DNA from: Melioribacteraceae bacterium
Lineage (GTDB): Bacteria > Bacteroidota > Ignavibacteria > Ignavibacteriales > Melioribacteraceae
DNA: 64,000 nt
Direction: 5' to 3'
NCBI GenBank assembly: GCA_016342755.1
Contig: JAEINS010000008.1
Coordinates: forward strand, 111,975-175,974
Shown in pieces: positions 1 to 7,760 of the stretch. Position 1 is the stretch's first letter. Each line of letters opens with the position of its first letter. The position numbers and the translations under genes are program-made. The notes below the pieces were generated by a model, which searched no databases, was not told the origin of the DNA, and was given only the letters and a program-made list of their open reading frames with translations.

Positions 1-1
1 C

Positions 2-1408
2 TTTGATGAAGATATTGAACTAAAAGCTGGGGATTATGAACTTTATTTTACCGGATTAAGAGATTTTACAAAAGAAATTAGAGGATTTGGAGATATTCTT
101 AATAAAATTTTTGGCTCTAAAAATAAGTATAAAAGAAATTACCGCAGCAAATTAGGTATAAAAGTTACATCGTTATCAAATAATATAATTCAAAAGAAAG
201 CTGAAGATCTTGCAACAAATTATTCCAAAGGAGCAATTGTTTCACTTTCGAGAATTAGAGATGATGAATTTATAGAAAAAGGTTTTACTCTTAATGCCGA
301 AACTGAACTTTCTATCTATGCAATAGGCGAGGGAAGATCTGGCGAGTTATTTGATTATGGATGGATTGAAGATGTAAGAACCAATAGAAGAGTCTGGACA
401 ATGAACTGGCACGAATGCGATCATGCTGGCGGTGGAAGTAAAAATATAAAATTTGATGGAAATATTACTCTTCCGGCCGGATCATATTTAGTTAATTATA
501 GAACAGATGATTCTCACTCGTACGAGGAATGGAATGTAAAACCTCCAAACGATCCATTTTACTGGGGAATTACAGTCTGGGTTGCAAATTCTTCCGAAGC
601 AGATAACATAGAGGCTTTTAAGAAAGTTGATATAAATAAACCAATTATAAGTCTTACTAAAGTTAGAGACGATGAATTTGTTTCGCAGGGTCTATCTGTA
701 AAAAAAGATATGAAGGCAAGAATATTTTGTATGGGAGAAGCCGCCAATAAAAGAGAAATGGCAGATTATGGATGGATAGTTGATGCTGATACAAGAGAGA
801 TTGTCTGGGAAATGGATTTAAGACGGTCGGAACATGCCGGCGGAGCGGATAAAAATAGAATGATTGATGATGATATTGTCTTGAAAAAAGGTGATTATAT
901 AGTCTATTATCAAACAGATGATTCTCATTCCTATCGAAATTGGAATTCCTCGATGCCTTACGATGCGGAAAAATGGGGAATTAGTGTTTGGGTTTCACCC
1001 GACGATAAAAATTTCACTATACTTTTTGATGAAGGTGAATATAAAAGTGCAAATGTCCTGGCGCAAATTACAAGAGTAAGAAATAATGAAAGAGTCAGAA
1101 AATCGTTTGAACTTGCTGCCGATTCGAGAATAAGAATTTTGGCTATAGGCGAAGGACAGGGTGGAGATATGGCTGATTATGCATGGATTGAGAACGACAG
1201 AGGAACTATTATCTGGGAAATGACATATAGAAAAACTGATCATGCCGGCGGTGGTCAAAAAAACAGGATTTTCAACGACACAATAATGTTAGGCAAAGGA
1301 TCTTATAAAGTTTATTACGTTTCTGACGGTTCACATTCTTATAGAAATTGGAATGTTAATCCGCCTAGAGATCCGCATCTCTGGGGTGTTACCATTTACA
1401 AAGATTAA
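2..1408 (+). CDS. C-terminal part of a tandem-repeat protein of unknown function (5' end outside window)
   Basis: The frame is open from base 2 to the stop at 1408, so the true start lies upstream of the window; the ATG at 401 is internal. About 468 codons are visible. They contain three full copies of a repeat of about 137 residues, beginning near bases 233, 647 and 1058, and the tail of an earlier copy. Each copy runs from an (S/T)R(I/V)R(D/N)(D/N)E motif, through a G(W/A)I..D stretch and W.M, to HAGG..KN(R/I), then DxSHSY..WN and a final WG(I/V)(T/S)V(W/Y). The aromatic, Asp-rich pattern suggests beta-rich modules, perhaps extracellular or ligand-binding, but no family is recognised. The last unit ends right at the stop codon. 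A strong terminator follows. Confidence 0.8.
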   Translation, partial: FDEDIELKAGDYELYFTGLRDFTKEIRGFGDILNKIFGSKNKYKRNYRSKLGIKVTSLSNNIIQKKAEDLATNYSKGAIVSLSRIRDDEFIEKGFTLNAETELSIYAIGEGRSGELFDYGWIEDVRTNRRVWTMNWHECDHAGGGSKNIKFDGNITLPAGSYLVNYRTDDSHSYEEWNVKPPNDPFYWGITVWVANSSEADNIEAFKKVDINKPIISLTKVRDDEFVSQGLSVKKDMKARIFCMGEAANKREMADYGWIVDADTREIVWEMDLRRSEHAGGADKNRMIDDDIVLKKGDYIVYYQTDDSHSYRNWNSSMPYDAEKWGISVWVSPDDKNFTILFDEGEYKSANVLAQITRVRNNERVRKSFELAADSRIRILAIGEGQGGDMADYAWIENDRGTIIWEMTYRKTDHAGGGQKNRIFNDTIMLGKGSYKVYYVSDGSHSYRNWNVNPPRDPHLWGVTIYKD

Positions 1409-1414
1409 TTTATG

Positions 1415-1443
1415 AGTCCTTCAATTTTGAAGGACTTTTTTTT
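1415..1443 (+). terminator. Intrinsic terminator of the tandem-repeat gene
   Basis: Inverted repeat AGTCCTTCAA/TTGAAGGACT with a two-base spacer, followed by a run of eight T residues. It begins seven bases after the stop codon. Confidence 0.9.
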
Positions 1444-1490
1444 TGACTACAACTTTACTTAAATTTGAATTTCAAATAAAAAGTGAAATT

Positions 1491-2111
1491 ATGAAATATT
1501 TAATATCTACGCTGTTTATAGGAATGCTATTTTTACAATCATGTAAAATGTGTGATTGTGGAAGTAAATCAGAAATTTTTGACGATCTGGGAATTAATAT
1601 AATTTCTAAATCGGAGTGGAATGCTCTTCCGGTTGATGAACTGAAAATGGGAAAACATGAGATTTCGTTAATTACAATACATCATAGCGGAGTTGAATAT
1701 GATGGCAAAAAAAGTTCTAAAGAAAAAGCGTTAGGGCTGCAAAAGTTTAGTATAAATGATAAAAAATGGCCGGATGTACCTTATCATTATATGATTGATC
1801 TGGATGGAAATGTTCTTGAAGGCCGTAACGAAAATTTTGCCGGTGAAACAAATACGACTTATAATCCTTCCGGACATTTGCTTATTGAAGTTATGGGAAA
1901 CTACGAAGTTCAGAAACTTAATAACAAACAGTTTAATACTTTAGTTAAAATGTGTGTATACGGATGTTTGAAATATAATATTCAGCCGGATGTAATAAAA
2001 GGTCATAAGGATTATGCCGAAACACTTTGCCCCGGAAAGGATATTTATGAAAATTATCTGGTGACTAATAAAATAAAAAATGCAGTTAAAGAAATTTTAG
2101 AAAACAATTAA
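1491..2111 (+). CDS. N-acetylmuramoyl-L-alanine amidase / PGRP-like lipoprotein
   Basis: Zinc amidase of the Amidase_2/PGRP (T7 lysozyme) family, predicted to cut the amide between muramic acid and the peptide in peptidoglycan. The ATG at 1491 gives a lipoprotein signal with the lipobox LQSC near residue 20, so it is likely membrane-anchored and faces the periplasm; an in-frame TTG at 1443 lies in the preceding terminator and would spoil the signal. The zinc ligands fit the family: the first His in the IHHSG motif, and the His and Cys in GHKDYAETLCPG. The YHYMIDLDG motif carries the usual catalytic-site Tyr. The length of 206 residues is typical of a single-domain enzyme. It converges with the transporter gene downstream, with a gap of two bases. 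Confidence 0.88.
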   Translation: MKYLISTLFIGMLFLQSCKMCDCGSKSEIFDDLGINIISKSEWNALPVDELKMGKHEISLITIHHSGVEYDGKKSSKEKALGLQKFSINDKKWPDVPYHYMIDLDGNVLEGRNENFAGETNTTYNPSGHLLIEVMGNYEVQKLNNKQFNTLVKMCVYGCLKYNIQPDVIKGHKDYAETLCPGKDIYENYLVTNKIKNAVKEILENN

Positions 2112-2113
2112 AT

Positions 2114-3022
2114 TTACTTTTTATTTGAATTGTTTAACCGGGTTACTTTAACAATACTAAAAACCAGTATTAATACACCAATCCACTGAAATGAGTTTAG
2201 TAACTTACCTCTTAGAAAATACTCCAGTATTACTGCGGTTAAAGGGAATGCTAACTCATAAATTGTAGCCGATGAAGCCGATATTTTCTTCAATCCATAA
2301 TAATATAAAAATATTGCCGGAGCTCCGGTTGTACATGCTATTAATAAAAATATGATGATTTGTCTGTCCGAGATTTCAGAAATTGAATTATAATCACCGC
2401 TAACCGAAACTATTACCAGCATTATAATTGCAGTAAATAAAAAGCGCAAATAAGTTCCTAATTCAAAACCGGTATTTTTTAATGCCCGTTTACTAAATAC
2501 TGTTGAGGAACCAAAACTAACTGCTGCAAGCAGCGCAAACGAAGCAGCCATTAATGTTTTATCACCAGTATCAAGATCAGGTAAATTAATTCCAAAGGTC
2601 ATTAAATAAGCTCCTGCTATTGCAAATAATCCCCAAAGAAAAAATTTAGCCGAAAGTTTTTCTTTAAGTACTATTGATGCTAAGATTATTGCAAAGAGAG
2701 GTTGTAATTTTTGAATCAGCATTACAATTGATAAGTTCACATAGTTGACGTAGAAAAGAGCTTTTGTGATAGCCATTGTACCAATTGCGCCGCCGAATAT
2801 GGCAACACCTACAAATGAAAAATAATCTTTTGCTGATAAATTTTTAATCGCCGGGAAATGTTTATATATAAAAGGTATTAGTAATACCGACACAACCGCA
2901 CTATTTAATAATACAACTAATGGAACAGGAAGTGTGTAGAGATTCGGAGTTAGAACAATGCCGTCAACTCCCCAAAGACTTGCAGCAATTATAACAAATA
3001 AAGGTGTGTATTTATCTTTCAA
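2114..3022 (-). CDS. EamA/DMT-family membrane transporter
   Basis: A 302-residue polytopic protein with about ten hydrophobic segments arranged as two EamA halves of five helices, the usual form of drug/metabolite-type permeases. Conserved features include the N-terminal ASLWGVDGIV stretch, a P-x-x-A-(I/L)-(I/L)-A motif at the end of the first half (LQKLQPLFAIILAS) and the matching YELAFPLTAVILEYFLRGK near the end of the second. The substrate cannot be told. The start is a TTG at 3022; no ATG lies near it and no clear ribosome site is seen, so the start is the weak point. It is a single gene, convergent with the amidase. Confidence 0.85.
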   Translation of the reverse strand: MKDKYTPLFVIIAASLWGVDGIVLTPNLYTLPVPLVVLLNSAVVSVLLIPFIYKHFPAIKNLSAKDYFSFVGVAIFGGAIGTMAITKALFYVNYVNLSIVMLIQKLQPLFAIILASIVLKEKLSAKFFLWGLFAIAGAYLMTFGINLPDLDTGDKTLMAASFALLAAVSFGSSTVFSKRALKNTGFELGTYLRFLFTAIIMLVIVSVSGDYNSISEISDRQIIIFLLIACTTGAPAIFLYYYGLKKISASSATIYELAFPLTAVILEYFLRGKLLNSFQWIGVLILVFSIVKVTRLNNSNKK

Positions 3023-3138
3023 GTTTGGTCAAAATCCATAAAATTTATAATGGCAAATTTAGAAAATTAAAAGTTAAATTGTATGTCTGTCGGACTTAAT
3101 GTTCCGCAATCCGGGGGTTATCGAACCCTGACAATCAA

Positions 3139-3237
3139 TGTCAGACTGAGTAGCGAAGCGTAGCGAAGTATGAGTTATGAAAAAACATTATACCGGGGTT
3201 CGATGCAATTCCGTAAACGGAATTACTCACCCTGACA
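3139..3237. repeat. Diverged copy of the palindrome-ended intergenic repeat
   Basis: The 99-bp segment starts TGTCAGACTGAGTAG and ends TACTCACCCTGACA, so its ends are near-perfect inverted repeats of each other and match the ends of the repeats at 4829 and 5325. The interior differs from those copies but also holds small hairpins (ATTCCGTAAACGGAAT at about 3209-3224, and a GCGAAGC/GTAGCGAAG stretch). It is followed at 3246-3270 by a second short motif of the ACTTCGAG...GAGAAGT type. It lies between two genes that are both on the minus strand. It is probably a member of a dispersed repeat family. Confidence 0.7.
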
Positions 3238-3281
3238 TTATAGTTGTCACTTCGAGCCTGTTGAGAAGTCAAAATCAAAAC

Positions 3282-3959
3282 TTAATCCAAATTATCAACT
3301 AACCATTTATGGAGTTGATGCATTTCTTTAAACTTTGAATAAGCATATTCCAATGGATCTTTTTTTAGTTCGTTTAGATCTTTACTCTCGAAGAAACCAT
3401 AAAATCCATTGTACAATAAAAGATCAGGATTTGCTACTTCACCATCAAAACCGCGTGGAAGTTTTTTATAATGTTTTCCGCCAAACTGATATCCTTTCTT
3501 TTCAAGCTTAGACATTATTTTTGTAAGCTCTTTATTTTTAACCGGATTGTTAACAGTTTCTCTATATCTTTTTAATGTTTCCTTTGTAAACTGATAAAAT
3601 CCAGTTCCAAGGAAAAAGCTTTCCGGATCTATATGGAAATAATATCCGCTGCATTCCATTTTAGGTTTTGTACCTTCCCAAAAAAGAAGACCAAGATTTG
3701 TTTTATATGGCGACTTATCTTTACTGAATCTAACATCTCTGTTTATTCTGAAAATAGATTTATTAACCCTTGCTTCATAAATGATGTCTGGTGAAATTTC
3801 TCTTAATCTCATTCCCATCAGTTCAATGAAAATTTTAACCGGCTCAATAACATTGTTTTGATATGTATCTTTATTTTCATGAAACCATTCACGGTTATTA
3901 TTTAATTTTAATTTTTCGAAGAACTTTACTGCTTCATCTATAAAGTTTATTTCCTGCAT
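3282..3959 (-). CDS. DUF2461 domain protein
   Basis: A 225-residue soluble protein that fits the DUF2461 / TIGR02453 family along its whole length. Visible hallmarks are the N-terminal FFEKLKLNNNREWFHENK stretch, the central INRDVRFSKDKSPYKTN motif and GYYFHIDPESFFLGTGFY. The function of the family is unknown. The ATG at 3959 has a good ribosome site (AAAGGAT). The gene stands alone, flanked by repeat DNA on its 3' side. I am confident of the family and have no basis for a biochemical role. Confidence 0.85.
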   Translation of the reverse strand: MQEINFIDEAVKFFEKLKLNNNREWFHENKDTYQNNVIEPVKIFIELMGMRLREISPDIIYEARVNKSIFRINRDVRFSKDKSPYKTNLGLLFWEGTKPKMECSGYYFHIDPESFFLGTGFYQFTKETLKRYRETVNNPVKNKELTKIMSKLEKKGYQFGGKHYKKLPRGFDGEVANPDLLLYNGFYGFFESKDLNELKKDPLEYAYSKFKEMHQLHKWLVDNLD

Positions 3960-4146
3960 AAAAGTATCCTTTCTTTAGTTTTAGGCGATGAATAATAAGG
4001 AAAAACTATCGCAAATTCCAAACAACAAAATTCAAATAAAAAATAAATAGGAAATCACAAATTCAAAAGGTCAATAAACAAAGTATCAAACCCAAGATGA
4101 GTATCTGCCAGAAAAATTATTTCAACTCATTTTTTCAAATCGGAGA

Positions 4147-4674
4147 TTACTTTTTATGTTTTCCGGCAAGTATATAAGGTTCAAACTGCTCATGTAAAAA
4201 GTGAAACCAGACATTTTTTATTATAGCCGGAATTCCTTTGTCAATTTCGCCCGAACCGTTTACAGACAGAACTAATTTTGTTGAGTCATTTTCCATAGCG
4301 TAAAAATTATATGTACAAACCAGTTGCAGAGCTTTACCGGACAATCCTAAAGGACCATCGAATCTTATTTGTTTTCCGCGATCTGAATATATTACCGTTG
4401 CGTGAAGTGCACCGTCACCTTCTTTATTAAATACTTCGTAGAATCCGCCGCCGGCTTTTGGTTCTATATATAGCTTATATGGATTTTCGTAAAACGAATG
4501 ATCCCACCATTCACTAATATCTCCGGTTACCGCATCAAAAATTTCCATAGTTGATCCGGGAAGTGTTAAAGAATCCTTAAATGAAAAAACCGAACATTCT
4601 TTTGTTATAATTGAACTATCCTGCGCGCTGATTGAGATTGTAAAAAATAGTAATATTAGAATAAACTTTTTCAT
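4147..4674 (-). CDS. Secreted SRPBCC (START-like) domain protein
   Basis: The 175-residue product starts with a Sec signal peptide ending in ISAQ near residue 18, so it is exported to the periplasm or beyond. The rest has the pattern of the SRPBCC/AHSA1-like fold: a leading strand with PGSTMEIFDAVTGDISEWWD, a mid-section GGGFYEVFNKEGDGALHATV, and a C-terminal amphipathic helix around NVWFHFLHEQFEPYI. Members of this superfamily bind hydrophobic ligands in a central cavity; no substrate is implied here. Most relatives of the AHSA1 type are cytoplasmic, so the signal peptide is slightly unusual. Start ATG at 4674 is preceded by AAAGGAAC. Confidence 0.75.
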   Translation of the reverse strand: MKKFILILLFFTISISAQDSSIITKECSVFSFKDSLTLPGSTMEIFDAVTGDISEWWDHSFYENPYKLYIEPKAGGGFYEVFNKEGDGALHATVIYSDRGKQIRFDGPLGLSGKALQLVCTYNFYAMENDSTKLVLSVNGSGEIDKGIPAIIKNVWFHFLHEQFEPYILAGKHKK

Positions 4675-4828
4675 AATGTTCCTTTAATGATGTTAGACTA
4701 AGTAGTCTTACAAAGCTAGCCATATCGAAGTCTAAATAATATAATAGAATTATATTAAACTTTAAAATTAAGAGTTTAATAACGGGTTTCTTCACAAATA
4801 GCTAACAATAAAAACATAAAACTTATTA

Positions 4829-4951
4829 TGTCAGACTGAGTAGTTTCGTGGAGCGAAACGTATCGAAGTCCGTGAATAAAAAACGCAAAAGAATTGTGAA
4901 AATGTTTCCCGTGTTAGATACGATCGGAAAGATGATCTACTCACACTGACA
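4829..4951. repeat. Palindrome-ended intergenic repeat, copy downstream of the GIY-YIG gene
   Basis: This 123-bp unit is roughly 94 percent identical by eye to the copy at 5325-5448 and lies in the same orientation. It starts TGTCAGACTGAGTAG and ends CTACTCACACTGACA; the ends pair with two mismatches over 15 bp. Inside are a small hairpin GTTTCG/CGAAAC and a second pairing between GTATCGAA and TTAGATAC near the other end. The unit could fold as one long branched hairpin. It sits 51 bp beyond the stop codon of the GIY-YIG gene. Confidence 0.85.
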
Positions 4952-5002
4952 ACCAATGCCGGAATGGGAAATCCAGATTTCTCAGATGTACCGAAGTCAA
5001 AT

Positions 5003-5299
5003 CTATTTATTCCAATTTATCTTTTTTGAATATAACTTAAGCTCTTCAAAATCACCCTTGATAAGTGCTTCTTTCTTTTTCCTAGTCCAATGTTTGATTT
5101 TTCTTTCTGATTCAATTGCTTCTTGAGGTGTATGAAATTCTTGTGAAAACATTAATTTAATTGGAAGTCGTGTTGAAGTATATGAAGTGAATTTTTTGTT
5201 TTTATGTTCATCTATTCTTCGCTCTAAGTTGCTAGTTGAACCTGTATAATAGCTGTTATCAGAACATTTTAGAATATAAACCCAATATAATTTGCCCAA
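5003..5299 (-). CDS. Small GIY-YIG family nuclease
   Basis: A stand-alone GIY-YIG domain of about 98 residues, of the UPF0213/YhbQ-like small type. The core motif is WVYILKC...YYTGST near the N-terminus, followed by the helix NLERRIDEHKNKK with the conserved Arg, and a conserved Glu (AIESERKIKHWTRKKK) near residue 75. Such enzymes are metal-dependent DNA endonucleases or nickases by family. An ATG at 5311 overlaps the ribosome site; GGAGG at about 5305-5309 is placed correctly for a TTG start at 5299, which I prefer. The gene lies between two nearly identical palindromic repeats, with its start 26 bp from one of them, suggesting that nuclease and repeat belong to one dispersed element. Confidence 0.88.
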   Translation of the reverse strand: MGKLYWVYILKCSDNSYYTGSTSNLERRIDEHKNKKFTSYTSTRLPIKLMFSQEFHTPQEAIESERKIKHWTRKKKEALIKGDFEELKLYSKKINWNK

Positions 5300-5324
5300 G
5301 TAATCCTCCATAGAATATTAGTTA

Positions 5325-5448
5325 GGTCAGACTGAGTAGTTTCGCGGAGCGAAACGTATCGAAGTCCGTGAATAAAAAAACGCAAGAGAATTATGAAAAC
5401 GTTTCCCGTGTTCGATACGATCGGAAAGATGATCTACTCACACTGACA
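5325..5448. repeat. Palindrome-ended intergenic repeat, copy upstream of the GIY-YIG gene
   Basis: A 124-bp unit differing from the 4829 copy at about seven positions, including one inserted A. It starts GGTCAGACTGAGTAG and ends CTACTCACACTGACA. In this copy the inner pairing GTATCGAA/TTCGATAC is perfect, where the other copy has one mismatch. It ends five bases before the stop codon of the next minus-strand gene (5453-5911), so it also forms that gene's immediate 3' flank and could act on its mRNA end. Confidence 0.87.
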
Positions 5449-5452
5449 TTAC

Positions 5453-5911
5453 TTACTTGTTCTTCTCAATCCTTTCTTTCCCTTTTTCACTGATAGCAAA
5501 ACCGCGTTTCATAGTTTTAATATATTCAACATTTTTAAATCGCAAAGCAGACCAGTCATCATCAATGGCAATCATTCTAACAGGTTCAAATCCGAGTTTA
5601 CCAAGCGGCTGCCAGCCGTCATCGCGTGTTATATCCGATTTGTAGTTTCGGGATGTTTTCTTTGGATAGGCAAACCAAAGCACTGAATCACCAATTAATT
5701 TTCCAGTTATTTTCGGCGTATACTTAATTATATCTTCTTTTGTCTTAACAAAAACCAAAATAAACTCATATTGCTGTTTACAATTAGGACTTTTCTTAAC
5801 TGTGGTAATTTCCGCCATTTCTTCAAGATTAGGTTTAAATTCTTTTGGTGTGTTTAATACATAAAGTTTTTCATAATCTTTAAAGTTCATCTTTTTAAAA
5901 ACCGCATTCAT
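5453..5911 (-). CDS. Uncharacterised protein, DUF3052-like
   Basis: A 152-residue soluble protein, intact, with a good ribosome site (GAGGAAAG) before the ATG at 5911. A central strand-rich stretch (VLWFAYPKK), then a basic segment, then a conserved IDDDWSALRFK motif resemble the small DUF3052-type family, in which a LW..PK motif is followed by DDxWSxL. The N-terminal third (NTPKEFKPNLEEMAE) is also of a kind seen in related Bacteroidota proteins. There is no signal peptide or membrane segment. The function is unknown and the family placement is from memory of motifs only. Confidence 0.6.
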   Translation of the reverse strand: MNAVFKKMNFKDYEKLYVLNTPKEFKPNLEEMAEITTVKKSPNCKQQYEFILVFVKTKEDIIKYTPKITGKLIGDSVLWFAYPKKTSRNYKSDITRDDGWQPLGKLGFEPVRMIAIDDDWSALRFKNVEYIKTMKRGFAISEKGKERIEKNK

Positions 5912-6067
5912 ACTTTCCTCATAAGTTTTTAATTTGAAGTAAATTTAAGACAATTCATCTTAAAATTAAAATCATAAAAAAAATGTGAAATTATTTATAA
6001 TAAAAATTCTTTCTTTCTTCTTAAGTTTATATTGTGAAAATTTTAAATTAAAATTGGATGGCTGTAT

Positions 6068-7288
6068 ATGAAAAAATTACTTTTTATAACAATTATAATT
6101 TTATTGGCTGTATCTCAACCAACATTATTATCACAAGACAAAGGTGTCTTTAAGGAAAGAAAAGGCGGTTTCATAAAAGAAATTATGAAAGAAGCTAAAA
6201 AGTTTAGAAGTCCGGAGAAAACAAAGAAAAAAAGCTTCAAGTTAGATTTCTCAAATTATGATGTTCCAAAATCGGTTGATGAATTTGAAACTCAGTGGCA
6301 TAACGATCCAATATCACAAGGATTAACAGGAACCTGCTGGGCATTTTCTACAACTTCATATTTTGAATCTGAGATTTACAGATTACATGGTAAAAAAGTT
6401 AAATTATCGGAAATATGGACAGCTTATTGGGAATACATTGAAAAGGCGAGAGGATTTGTTAGAACTCGTGGAAAATCTTTATTTGCCGAAGGCTCTGAAG
6501 CAAACGCTGTAACACGAATTTGGAGAAAATACGGAGTTGTTCCTGCTGAGGATTTCACCGGCTTATTACCTGATCAGAAATTTCATGATCATAGTAAAAT
6601 GTTTGAAGAAATGAATGATTTCTTAAAAAGCATAAAAAAGCAAAATGCCTGGAACGAAGAGTTTGTTGTTGAAACAATAAAATCGATATTGCACAGATAT
6701 TTAGGAACTCCTCCGGCAATGGTTAAAGCTGACGGAATGGAAATGACTGCAAGACAATATCTTGTGGATGTTTTGAAGTTGAACCTGGATGATTATATTG
6801 ATGTTCTTTCTTACATGCAGAAACCTTATTGGGAAGAAGTTGAATATGAAGTACCTGACAACTGGTGGCACAATAAAGATTATCATAATGTCCCTTTAGA
6901 TGTTTTTATGAAAACTGTGAAAGAAGTTTTACGTAACGGATACACAATTGTAATTGGCGGCGATGTTTCTGAGCCTGGCTATGATTCGGAAGCTGAAGCG
7001 GCAGTTGTTCCAACTTTTGATATTCCGGGAGAATATATTGATGAAAACGCCCGTCAGTTTAGATTTAGCAACAAAACAACAACTGATGATCATGGAATTC
7101 ATATTGTTGGTATTAAAAAGAGTGATGATAAAGACTGGTTTCTAATTAAGGATTCAGGTTCAGGATCCAGAGATGGAAATAATAAAGGATACTATTTTTA
7201 TCATGAAGATTATGTGAAATTAAAAATAATGGATTTTATGGTACATAAAAGTGCTGTAAAAGATTTGCTGAAAAAGTTTGGAAAGTAA
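6068..7288 (+). CDS. Secreted papain-like (C1 family) cysteine peptidase
   Basis: A 406-residue exported protein with a signal peptide (hydrophobic residues 4-20). The mature part has the papain/bleomycin-hydrolase core: oxyanion Gln and catalytic Cys in QGLTGTCWAFS (Cys near residue 90), catalytic His in TDDHGIHIVG near residue 342, and the third catalytic position in WFLIKDSGSG near residue 362. At that last site papain-type enzymes have Asn-Ser-Trp-Gly; here it is Asp-Ser-Gly. The long helical insertion between Cys and His resembles C1B aminopeptidases more than simple papains. It likely degrades peptides in the periplasm or outside. A single gene; the bases up to rpmB hold no clear terminator. 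Confidence 0.82.
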   Translation: MKKLLFITIIILLAVSQPTLLSQDKGVFKERKGGFIKEIMKEAKKFRSPEKTKKKSFKLDFSNYDVPKSVDEFETQWHNDPISQGLTGTCWAFSTTSYFESEIYRLHGKKVKLSEIWTAYWEYIEKARGFVRTRGKSLFAEGSEANAVTRIWRKYGVVPAEDFTGLLPDQKFHDHSKMFEEMNDFLKSIKKQNAWNEEFVVETIKSILHRYLGTPPAMVKADGMEMTARQYLVDVLKLNLDDYIDVLSYMQKPYWEEVEYEVPDNWWHNKDYHNVPLDVFMKTVKEVLRNGYTIVIGGDVSEPGYDSEAEAAVVPTFDIPGEYIDENARQFRFSNKTTTDDHGIHIVGIKKSDDKDWFLIKDSGSGSRDGNNKGYYFYHEDYVKLKIMDFMVHKSAVKDLLKKFGK

Positions 7289-7434
7289 AGTAAAATACTT
7301 CCTTTTATGTTGGTCTGAGCAGAATTGATGATTAATAAGACTAGTTTAATAAAAATATTTCATTAAAAATTTTTAATTTAAAGAAATAATATTTATATTT
7401 TAATTCTGAAATTTTTAAGAGTGGAGATTGAATA

Positions 7435-7674
7435 ATGGCGAGAAGATGTCAGGTGACAGGTGTTGGACCGAAGAGTGGAAATAATATTTCACACGCTCAT
7501 AACAAAACAAAAAGAAGATTTTTACCAAACCTTCAAAAGAAGAAGATTTGGGTAAAAGAACTAAATAGATTTGTTACTGTTAAGTTATCTACAAGAGCTT
7601 TAAGAACTATTGCTAAAAACGGTACTGCTGTATTAGCTAAAATGGTTAAAGAAAACAAACTTAAAGCTAACTAG
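7435..7674 (+). CDS. rpmB: 50S ribosomal protein L28
   Basis: A 79-residue basic protein matching bacterial L28 end to end: N-terminal [20 protein letters not shown], then [14 protein letters not shown], and the C-terminal [13 protein letters not shown] block. It binds 23S rRNA in the large subunit. Only one Cys is present at the N-terminal site, so this is the zinc-free form. The ribosome site TGGAGATTG precedes the ATG. It is transcribed alone here rather than with rpmG, and ends in a strong terminator. Confidence 0.97.
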   Translation: MARRCQVTGVGPKSGNNISHAHNKTKRRFLPNLQKKKIWVKELNRFVTVKLSTRALRTIAKNGTAVLAKMVKENKLKAN

Positions 7675-7698
7675 TTAAGTTCTTTTGTTAAGTTTAAT

Positions 7699-7731
7699 AA
7701 AAAACCCTTCAATTTTTGAAGGGTTTTTTTG
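7699..7731. terminator. Bidirectional terminator between rpmB and the DUF6600 gene
   Basis: Stem AAAACCCTTC/GAAGGGTTTT with flanking A and T tracts, so it can act for rpmB on the plus strand and for the convergent gene on the minus strand. Confidence 0.9.
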
Positions 7732-7760
7732 TATCTGATACATATTAGGAGAATAGGCTC

